This document shows positions 25,201 to 34,600 of a DNA stretch of 64,000 nt, in pieces. The notes under the pieces were generated by a model that searched no databases, was not told the origin of the DNA, and saw only the letters and a program-made list of their open reading frames with translations. Origin of the DNA: Owenia fusiformis (Eukaryota; Annelida; Polychaeta; Sabellida; Oweniidae); NCBI GenBank assembly GCA_903813345.2, contig CAIIXF020000005.1, positions 8,747,375 to 8,811,374 of the forward strand. The letters are read 5' to 3'. Numbering within the stretch: position 1 is the first letter of the stretch; each line of letters starts with the position of its first letter. Made by a program: the position numbers and the translations under genes.

Positions 25201-27619
25201 TGATTTTGAAAAAAAAATTTAGTCAATTTGAAGCAAGTTGAAAACAGACCTTTTTGACCTTTTTTGACCTTGAGAAGGTCATTGAAGGTCAAATGTCAAA
25301 TCTAAAGTCAGATTTGAATTTCTGAGAACATGTAGATGATTTTGAAAAAAAAATTTAGTCAATTTGAAGCAAGTTGAAAAAAGACCTTTTTGACCTTTTT
25401 TGACTTTGAGAAGGTCATTGAAGGTCAAATGTCAAATCTTAAGTCAAATCTAAAGTCAGATTTGAATTTCTGAGAACACGTAGATGATTTTGAAAATTTT
25501 TTTTAGTCAATTTGAAGCAAGTTGAAAACAGACCTTTTTGACCTTTTTTGACCTTGAGAAGGTCATTGAAGGTCTAATGTCAAATCTTAAGTCAGATTTG
25601 AATTTCTGAGAACACGTAGATGATTTTGAAAATTTTTTTTAGTCAATTTGAAGCAAGTTGAAAACAGACCTTTTTGACCTTTTTTGACCTTGAGAAGGTC
25701 ATTGAAGGTCAAATGTCAAATCTAAAGTCAGATTTGAAGGTCAAATGTCAAATCTAAAGTCAGATTTGAATTTCTGAGAACATGTAGATGATTTTGAAAA
25801 TTTTTTTTAGTCAATTTGAAGCAAGTTGAAAACAGACCTTTTTGACCTTTTTTGACCTTGAGAAGGTCATTGAAGGTCAAATGTCAAATCTTAAGTCAGA
25901 TTTGAATTTCTGAGAACACATATCTGATTTTGAAAAAAAAATGTAGTCAATTTGAAGCAAGTTGAAAACAGACCTTTTTGACCTTTTTTGACCTTGAGAA
26001 GGTCATTGAAGGTCAAATGTCAAATCTAAAGTCAGATTTGAAGGTCAAATGTCAAATCTAAAGTCAGATTTGAATTTCTGAGAACCGCCGGACGCCAACC
26101 GCCGTCGCAAAAAAAACGGAGACCATAACAATATGTCACCACTTTTGGTGGTGACATAATAAATATGGACTGAACTTGATAAATTCTTATAGCTTCCATA
26201 TTTGAGATATGTCCAATATTTTGTAGTTTCGCAGAATGTTATCATGTGATATGGTTTAAAAACCGAACTCGAAAAATATCTGCAAGGTATTTTATGACAT
26301 GATGAGATGTTAATTGCAGTATAACATCAAGGGGAGGTCATAGCAACCTAACATTTAAACAACTAATTGAGTATTGTTCAGATTCAAGACATAGCTGATT
26401 ATGCAGGAATCGACTGATTGATTTTAAATATCCATATAATTGATTTGAAAATTGCTTAGGCCTAAGTGAGACTCTTAGATAAGTGCATTTAAAGGTTGGC
26501 TGTGTTTAATCAGAGACATGTCTCTGGTTTGAGAGATACATTGAATCAAAATACAAGCCACAGACTTGAGAAGAATCAAAGTCCATGTTATAATTAAGAA
26601 AACAAGGAAGAGTTAATAGATAAACTCACACTAGTACTTAATTTCTCATTTGAACTCCCTAAACAATTGTTTTCACATGAGCCTATTTTGCTTCCTACTT
26701 TTTAATTAAGTTATTTCAACTACATTAGCTATTGTTCTAACACAAGTTACATGAGCTACCAACTTTTCTTTTCTACTCAAGCTACAGTGTACCTAATCAG
26801 GCCCATAGCCAGGATTTTGCAAAGGGGGTTCACTTTTGGAAAAATAACAGCGGGGGTTCACTTTTGACAATTTTGGTCCAAAAATGGCCAAAATCACTTA
26901 AAAAGTGCTCAGCATGGTGAAAAACTGCATGATTTTGAAAGAATTTTTGGCCAGGGAGGTTTGCCCGAACCCATTGCTACGGGCCTGCTAATGTTTTCAC
27001 TCAAGCTACATTAACTACATACTATTCTCACACATCTTTTACCTACTACTAATTTAACATTTTAACTACACTAATTATTCTTACTCAAGCTACTTGCTAG
27101 TACTACAGTTTTATTACTCACCTAGAATTTGCAACTAGATGAAGTACCCGATCTTCTAAAGTTATTGTAAATGTGTTCTGGTGTTTAAGCTCCATCAGAT
27201 TTTGCAGTATGTGTTGACAATTTGCAAGAAGGATTGTGTTGATAGGCTCGTGCTTCAGAACACTATCCTCATTTTCATAGTATTCCAAATAAGGAAGATA
27301 GTCTGTTTTCACGCAAAAAACGAACCAGCGTTTTTCCCATTTCTGAAAATGAAATTCATAAACTGAGGTTTCATTACAAAGCTCAATCTGGTAAATTCAT
27401 TAAAGGATAGTTTAAACAATACATAGGATTTATGATGGAGTGGTTCCTACATGTATATAGTTATCACATAAAAGAGTACTCCCAGTACCATACCTTGAAT
27501 GATGCCCCAAACTTATTTGCATTTGGCGCCTTCTTCAGGTATCCCTGTTTGATAACTGTAGCCTGAGAAGTTTCCATGTTTATGGCACTATGTCGTGTTA
27601 CACTCTTACGATACGACAT
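19282..27619 (-). CDS. PH domain and tandem PDZ-like adaptor protein
   Basis: Seven coding exons on the minus strand: 27494-27619, 27122-27342, 22788-22851, 21561-22594, 20511-20760, 19971-20114, 19282-19407. They join in frame to 654 residues. The N-terminus is a complete PH domain (about residues 22-140): IKQGYLKKAP opens it, KKWEKRWFVF follows, and MEEWIAALNAKLKEMG is the C-terminal helix. Exon 4 is a low-complexity acidic and proline-rich linker with PPVPLRRSP and a PPPYSEEPPPLPPYSP stretch, candidate SH3 and WW ligands. The end of exon 4 to exon 7 gives two PDZ-like modules: one around HIGDRIVSIGGHVI, another starting QSLGIKREGG. The C-terminus is KNYKDFLVQ. The domain layout suggests a membrane-recruited scaffold. 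I do not recognise a named orthologue. The start ATG is supported by an in-frame stop in the predicted upstream exon. Confidence 0.82.
23262..23405. repeat. Dispersed GGGGTTCACTT repeat, degraded copy
   Basis: It shares GGGGGTTCACTTTGACAATT and CATGCTTTTGAAAGAAT with copies at 26799-26986 and 34312-34512 (the last in opposite orientation). It lies in intron 3 of the PH-PDZ gene's 22852-27121 interval. Confidence 0.6.
23481..23940 (-). mobile_element. Non-LTR retrotransposon 3' fragment (LINE remnant)
   Basis: On the minus strand, 23936-23715 encodes a 73-residue open frame with CQICNSNEIENEMHFVFEC, the Cys/His cluster typical of the C-terminus of LINE ORF2 proteins, followed by SEARKSFLQEI. 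An untranslated stretch follows, ending in a tail of about six AAAT units at 23481-23510. The 5' part with endonuclease and reverse transcriptase is absent, as expected for a 5'-truncated insertion. Confidence 0.7.
24511..26165 (+). repeat. Dispersed GTCACCACC repeat split by a satellite array
   Basis: The left part (GAACAAGGCATTAACATGAC...GTCACCACCTA, 24511-24546) and the right part (GCCGGACGCCAACCGCC...GTCACCAC...GTGGTGACATAATAA, about 26085-26165) match the two ends of the repeat at 61384-61525 and 16463-16622. The interior is replaced by the 24.56-26.08 kb tandem array. Confidence 0.65.
24556..26084 (+). repeat. Satellite-like tandem array, about ten units of 130-170 bp
   Basis: Ten GATGATTTTGAAA landmarks (the last as CTGATTTTGAAA) mark the units, at about 24637, 24789, 24924, 25072, 25200, 25333, 25483, 25619, 25789 and 25926. 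Each unit contains TGACCTTTTTTGACCT, AGAAGGTCATTGAAGGTCA and GTCAGATTTGAATTTCTGAG. Length varies because the GTCAAATCTAAAGTCAGATT segment is duplicated in some units. It lies in an intron of the PH-PDZ gene. Confidence 0.92.
26799..26986. repeat. Dispersed repeat with AGGCCC(G)TAGC inverted ends, complete copy
   Basis: It runs from CAGGCCCATAGCCAGG to GCTACGGGCCTG, an inverted pair about 188 bp apart, with GGGGGTTCACTTTTGG and TGATTTTGAAAGAATTTTTG inside. It matches 34312-34512 in reverse orientation. No ORF; a MITE-like family. Confidence 0.7.
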
Positions 27620-27768
27620 CTTGCCAATCAACAAATCTGAAAAAAGAAAACAATGTTTATAGTACCGTAATGCAAATCAACAATTAAAAATTCATCAACC
27701 TACGTACCACAGTTTAGGGAGTTGAAGCTTCCTCCGTGGTTCTCTTTGGCTAAAGAGTAGGATTCTTC

Positions 27769-28543
27769 GGGTTTGTGTAAAAAACTGGGTGACCGGGTTC
27801 CTAACATTCCTAGCAGGGTTACCAACTTTCAAAGTTCCACATTTCCCCCGATATATAGTAGTTCTTAGCACATCGAGGCAACGTAAACATGAGACATCTA
27901 TTGATGGTATAAAAAGAATGTTGTTGTAACGTGTCTGTAAAGTTCTTTAGTGTGGAAAACATAACAAACAGGAATGTTTGATTTTTTACTAAATTGGTCC
28001 ATATGTGACGTAACTCAAACGTTAAAATTCAACGTTGTCAAAACAGGCTTTTAATATCAAAATATTTGTTGGTGGAAAAAACATGACAAAAACTTTGTGT
28101 TCTCACTAAGTCGGTTCAATTCCGACGTATTGTTAACGTTAAAATTTAACGTTGTCAAAACATTTTTTCGATTTAAAATAACCTCAAAAGGTGACGTCAA
28201 TAATGACGTTCATGGACCGTATTGATCTGACGTTATTTAAATATTCAGCAAAACGTCGATGGATGTTTGAATTTCAACATTGTGGAAATGGCTTCAGAAT
28301 ATTTGTGTGTTAAGGAAACGTTACAAAGACGTCAATATGTTCTCACTAAATTGGTTCATTACCGACGTTATTTTAACGTTAAAAGTTAACGTTGTCAAAA
28401 CGTTCTTGCGATGTGAAATAACCTCAAAACGTGACGTCAAAAATAACGTACATGTATCGTCCAGATCCAACGTTATAAATAAAAAATTCCTAACCCTGCT
28501 AGGAACGTTAAGTACCCGGTCACCCGGTTTTTTACACAAACCC
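27769..28543. mobile_element. Non-autonomous TIR element, 775 bp, 9 bp target duplication
   Basis: GGGTTTGTGTAAAAAACTGG at the left is mirrored by the right end CACAAACCC; TIRs are about 55 bp and include TTCCTAGCAGGGTTA. Both flanks carry GGATTCTTC (27760-27768 and 28544-28552). The interior has a roughly 240 bp duplication rich in AACGTTAAAA and GACGTCA motifs and no transposase ORF. A 9 bp duplication is typical of Mutator-like elements. It lies between the 5' end of the PH-PDZ CDS and the promoter region. Confidence 0.85.
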
Positions 28544-28725
28544 GGATTCTTCTGGTGCTCAGAAGCAGCTGCTCAGTAAGTATGGCCTTAGCCGCTTTAC
28601 CATGACATCAATTTAAACATTTACCAAAATCTAGCATTGGCACATCTGTCTTTGTACATGTACATGTACATCTATCTAGGTTTCTCATCAGGTCTAATGT
28701 CTGATGGTTTTAAAATACAGTTCGG

Positions 28726-29233
28726 TTTATCGCATCCTACGACCCCTTTATATTGTGGTCGTACGCCCGATTCATTGGTAAGCCTGTCTTTCTACAATGT
28801 CAGAGAATTTTAGAATTCTTTTTATGTTGTTAGATCGCCAATTGTATGGGTTTATCGGCAGAACGAAGATATTTTCATTTTTGATAGCAATATTTGTGTG
28901 TAATATTTAACTTATTTCAACCGTCAAATTCCTCCATTCAGTTCCCGGCATGCACCAGTCATAAGGGAAATCCCTGGGGAATTCCCCTTCCAACATTTTG
29001 AAAATTGCTGACATATTTCCGATGTAAAAACTAAAATCTCTTTGTTCTGCCGATAAACCCATACAATTAGCGATCTAACAACATAAAAAGAATTCTAAAA
29101 TACTCTGGAATGTATCGAGGTAGGTCATTCAATAGTGCAATGCGTAGTTCATTCTCCGACATTGTAGAAAGACAGGCTTACCAATGAATCGGGCGTACGA
29201 CCACAATCTAAAGTGGTCGGTAGGATACGATAA
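28726..29233. mobile_element. Non-autonomous TIR element, 508 bp, 8 bp target duplication
   Basis: TTTATCGCATCCTACGACC at the left is mirrored by GGTCGGTAGGATACGATAA at the right. Homologous arms extend for about 180 bp, including GATTCATTGGTAAGCCTGTC. Both flanks carry CAGTTCGG (28718-28725 and 29234-29241). Eight-base duplications are typical of hAT elements. No ORF. Confidence 0.88.
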
Positions 29234-29631
29234 CAGTTCGGTATTTGAATCCCTCAGTCGTTGGTTCAGTTACTCAGTTCTTATCGCACTATTATGCTAT
29301 TGTCATGAGAATGTAAAACAAAACTACACTGGACTCAGATGAAGTATAAGTTGTCGATCTCGTTACTTTTTGAGACAGAATTTCCCTACTCATCACCCAA
29401 ATTTCCTGATATTGAGAGAATATTTTGAGAAACAACAAAAGGTCAGTGAGGCAAATTAGAAAGTGGTGTTAAATTACTATAGAAGTTAATTTTGAACTGT
29501 AAAGTGGAGGCAGACTTCCAATTCCAATCACCAAATGCAAGTGCGACAATTGACAATTCTACATTTCCAAGTCTCTTCAAAAATGGAATGTTCTAGCACA
29601 ATGAGTTTCGAAAATTATTAAAAGTACTTAC

Positions 29632-29812
29632 GCTTTTACTAATTGAGAAATGATGACTGACTGCCTAGGATTACATAATCGTGATAAATATAAAAAGTTG
29701 AAAAGTTTTTGAAAAATATTTTTCACTTCCGGATTCTAGTCCAGATCGAGGCTCTGAAAACGGAAACGAGGCCCGTAAAGTTTTTAGAAATCAAAGTGCG
29801 CACTTATTTGAA
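29632..29812. promoter_or_regulatory. Candidate bidirectional promoter for the PH-PDZ gene (-) and OAT (+)
   Basis: Two consensus splice donors point away from each other: on the minus strand AGTAAAAGC|gtaagt with exon edge at 29632, and on the plus strand TTTGAATT|gtaagt with exon edge near 29812. Between them lies CACTTCCGG, an ETS-type site on the minus strand (CCGGAAGTG), and sequence less AT-rich than its surroundings. Both genes have a splice acceptor just upstream of their start codon (27636 and 31581), so both need a non-coding first exon; this is a parsimonious place. No TATA box is evident. Confidence 0.4.
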
Positions 29813-31654
29813 TTGTAAGTCTATTTTAACGTTTAATTATTAACCTTTTGGCAACTTACATGATGTTAAAGTAATCACGTTTGATTGTGTCAAGTTTTAA
29901 TACTGCATTGTGTTGGTTTACTTGAGGTTTTTATAGATTTGTTTTTTAGGAACATTTCAACTTGTAATCAAGACAGTCAGCGCCACCTATCTTCTATATA
30001 ATACTAAACGTGTACAAGCATCCATAAAATTATATTATATTCACCACATATCCACTTACCAGTATTGAGTATGCAAAAGTTCCTTTGTCGCCCTGATGTC
30101 CGAATCCCAATGGTCCAAATCCCATTGGTCAGAATGCCAATTGTCTGGATCCCATTCATCCGAACAGTGAGCATAAAATCTTGGCAAAATCATCTCAATT
30201 CTCCAATTCATCTGAGACATTTACGTGAACATTTACCAAGAACCTGTATGAGATGATAATATATATTACGGACGCGTAACATGAAACGTTAATTGCTGTT
30301 TTTATATGTCAATGTACAATACAACGTTAGTTGCTTGATTTATTGCCTGATTGATTGACAGAATATTGATGTTTGTTTTGCCGATTGGTTTACTGGTAGA
30401 TTAGTTGGTTGCTTGGTTGGTTGTTAGCTTGATTGACTGGTTAGGTACATCATGGGCTCTACCACCTGATAGAGCCCATGGGTACATTGAGTTGGAGGTC
30501 AGTTGGGAGTTTTGAAAAAGTTACAATCTTAACCCTGGTAGGAATGTAGGTACCCGGTCACCTGGATTTTTACACAAACCCTGATTTTTAGGAGATTTGA
30601 TTTTCTAAAAACATTGATATTTTGTTTCAGACATCAATGCGGTAATCTGTTTGTTTTTCAAGTCTCAGACACATGAAAGTTACATGTACTCATAACAATT
30701 CTATTTTGGGCAGAGGTTTTATTCATTGTAAATATGCAGTAAAGGAAAAAATAAAAGATATTCATTGAATGAAGGTTGTCTAAAATGTTGACATTTTTGG
30801 AAATTTGAGAATTTTACACGCTGCCGCACTGTTCATTAATAAATTCCCTGGTATGCACTTTTTTAGAAATTGTCAGTTTTGTTGTTTTTTCAGTCTATGT
30901 CGCTCATATGTCAAAGGTCAAAGCCTCACTTTGATATTGAGAAAATTAAAATAAATAGAAGTGCAATTCTCAATGTTATAATGCGTTTATGGTGATTCCA
31001 AGGGTATTTATTGAAGCGTCTCTTGAAAGCCCATGTTTAAAGGTAGTGTAGCTGTGAATCCAAGACAGTAAAGCTTGATGAATATGAAAAATAAACACCG
31101 ATATATCACTTTTTTCAACTTCCAAGATCACCTGTGAAATCATCAAGTTAAACTTCCCGCTGCTCCTTTATTCATCTGCCCCTTGATCTCATTTAAATAA
31201 AATATGTACTTACATTTAAGATAATGAAATTTATAGATTAAAGGTAACTCAGGGTCAAAAGATTTAGGTTTATATTGTGAAATATATTGAATACTTCATT
31301 GTTCATTGAAACCCATGTTTAAGTTAAATATACAATTGTAAAGGAAAAAGTAAAAGATATTCATTGAAGGTAGGTTGGCTTGTTGACATTTTGGAAGATC
31401 CAGATTTACATGATTTAGATTTTGAGATAAGTGGCTATTTGTAAGTGAAAGGCACCTGCAGTGCATATCTCCTGTTTGGCTGTACCACTGTATAGTATAT
31501 AGGGTGCCAGCATTTAAACACATTTATGTAGATTATTGATCACTTAATATTATTTTTGAGCACTTGAATTTACCTTTCAGATACAGTGTAGCATAATACC
31601 AACTGTATACTCATCAAACAGACATAGTAACAAACTTTAAGGATCAACTGAAGT

Positions 31655-34600
31655 ATGCTTTCAAGGCTTGCAAATCCACTACGAAATGTCGTCAAAACTG
31701 TGACAAGGAAACAACATACTAAACCAATCAAACTTGGATCACCCTCGCAAGCTGTTTTTGATCGAGAAAGTAAATATGGGGCTCACAACTATGGTCCACT
31801 TCCAGTAGCTTTATCTAGAGGAGAAGGTAAGTGCCTATATCCTTTAAGAGACGGATTGATAGATTCTAATAATCCTGAGAACCAGGAGTTACTCGAGTCT
31901 CTAGCCAATTCTTGGCTAGAGGTAATTTCATCTGGAATACTGTGAACTCCATTTGAAAAAAACTGGCCGGCGTGTCATAAATTTATTGAATATTTTAAAA
32001 ATCGCCAGATGAATAAATCATTAATTAAAATGGGACCAGTTCTGCTCCTTGATGAGATATTGCATGATTTCGTCTAAAATTAAAACAAAATGGCTCCAAG
32101 AAAAGTGGCGATATTCCAAAACTGGACGAACTGTCATTAATATTTGACATTAGTAACTGGCTGTAAATTCTAAGTTAGCGATCCAGAAGATGTGAACCAA
32201 TACATTGATCACTTTGTGTGTGTTTTGGAATTTTTGGTGAGGTGATAAGACCAAAACTCACAATTCAAATTGTGATGTGGAAAAATGGCGGACATATGAT
32301 TTCAAATTTTATGATTACGACATGACCAGTTATACATGCAGGAGTTTATCTTTAGATGAAGGCCACGATACAGTGGCCTTAGAAGAAGGTAAACCAGGAG
32401 GGTTACATTCATAAAAATGTTCATAATCTATGTGGCTCTCAAGGAATGAAGGATTTGAAAAGGTTTCTTAATTCATTTTATTAATAGGATTCATTGAAAT
32501 GATTAATCAGCTCAAAGAATTTTAGAGAAATGGCATTGTTTTTGAATAAATGTGAATAAATACATGAAACACAGACGGTTATCATTTTATAAGCTTTAAA
32601 CACATGTACCAACTACCATATATTTAATATAATTCAATCTGTCCTTTATACAACCTTTCTACAGCTGCTTAAAAAACAGTTCATTGTTATTTTGAATAGG
32701 ATTTTATTTAACGGTATCTCAGCATGTTCTTTTGACTTTCATTTAAACTTGTGTTTCTTCAACCATCTGTATGATATTTGATAAAACGCCACATCACTGA
32801 TTATAAAACACGTGTAATATCATGCACTAACTATCAACATTGAATAGGATGACAGATATTAGTAAAAATTGATTAATTCTAATAAGTTTAGTGGTTATCA
32901 ACCTAATGAAACATTTCATGATCTATGTGTCTGAATGTTATCATAAATTATATATATTTTAAAGACACCCTATGCAGACAGAGCCTGTGGGAAATATTGG
33001 GTGGGGAGCAAATGAGCGGAGGGTGCGGAGCTAACGGTCATTTTTGAATTTAAATTTGGGATATTTCTGAAACTAAGCCGTTTTGGGACTTCAAATATAC
33101 CAAGATATGTGTATTTGACACCAAACATCAATACAATTGTGAAAATAGTAGCGCAATTCATTCTATAGCGACGCAGTGTGCCTTAAACCTTTCCCAGACC
33201 TATATATTTTGAAATTATTCCTTTAATACTGAGTCCCCAGCATTCATAAAAAATGGTGTTCAAGGTACACTATCTATACAAATTATTTTTGCATCTTGGA
33301 AGCCAGGCAGTATCTGTGTGATTTTATAAAAATTCGGAAATGTTTTTCAGATATGAGCCCCTCTAAATATTGGGTGCGGAGGAGCTCCATAAACGTACCT
33401 CCGCACCCAATATTTAGAGGGGCTCATATCTGAAGAACATTTCCGAATTTTTATAAAATCACACAGATACTGCCTGGCTTCCAAGATGCAAAAATAATTT
33501 GCATGGGTAGTGTATCTTGAACACCATTTTTTATGAATGCTGGGGACGCAGTATTAAAAGGATACAGTAGTCTCAAAATATATAGGTCTGGGAAATGTTT
33601 AAGGCATACTGCGTCGCTATAAAATGAATTGCACTACTATTTTCACAATTTTATTGATATTTGGTGTCAAATACACATATCTTGGTATATTTGAAGTCCC
33701 AAAACGGCTTAGTTTCAGAAATATCCCAAATTTAAATTCAAAAATGACCGTTAGCTCCGCACCCTCCGCTCATTTGCTCCCCACCCAATATTTCCCACAG
33801 GCTCTGTCTGCATAGGGTGAAAGAGCTAGGTGCAAAATAAAGATAATTTTGTAATACCCTTATGTTATTAGTAAAAGTCAAGAGTAGTCAGTGTTCTTTA
33901 CACCCACTTTGATAAAAGTTACTCCACTCCAAGTTTAATTGTACACTACCTACCTCCTTTTCTAAAATTCATTATTTTACATGGGCACACTGAATTTATC
34001 ACTTGGTTTTGATTGTGGTGCTAATCAAAAAATTTGATTATCACTTTATTTAACATAATTTGAATAATGTTTGAAGAACAATAGTTGTTTTTATTAAGAG
34101 AAAGGGCATGTGAGTCATTTGCCATCTGAAATATTTCATAAACACATGTAAAAGATTTTAAATATTTTTTGTTCAATTCTTGAAGTGGTGTTAAGTGTTA
34201 ACAAGTGTTTCTCTTATATGAGACTTCAGTGACATTGAGTGCATATTTATTCATAAGTGCTCAAATAATATGCATTATATACACTATATATTCATGGGCT
34301 TTCAAGATATCAAGCCCATAGCCAGAGGGTTCGCCCCCCCCCCCCCCCCTGGCCAAAAATTCTTTCAAAATCATGCAGTTTTTCACCATTTTAGCACTTC
34401 TCAAGTAATTTTAGCCACATTTGGGCCAAATTTGTCAAATGTGAACCCCCCCCTGGAAATTTTTGAAAACTGAACCCCCCCCCCCCCCTTGGCAAATCCT
34501 AGCTACGGGCCTGCATATAATGCACTATAGTGTATATTATATCAGTGCTCTTCCCACATATTTGGTCCCTCTATAGAACCAATGAATAATTCACTTTGAA

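Larger units (their letters stand above)
27637..31580. other. Spacer and 5' UTR introns between divergent PH-PDZ and OAT genes
   Basis: It contains two delimited TIR elements, the candidate promoter, an isolated TIR fragment of the 775 bp family near 30530-30587, degenerate TCCCATTGGTC repeats at 30.09-30.16 kb, a short hairpin TGGGCTCTACC/TAGAGCCCA near 30450, and otherwise AT-rich sequence. No coding exon was found. Confidence 0.5.

Noticed and set aside
32970-33815. Two copies of a 63-residue ORF, one per strand
   Set aside because: They are the two arms of the 854 bp palindrome. The sequence shows no domain and no sign of selection that I can see.
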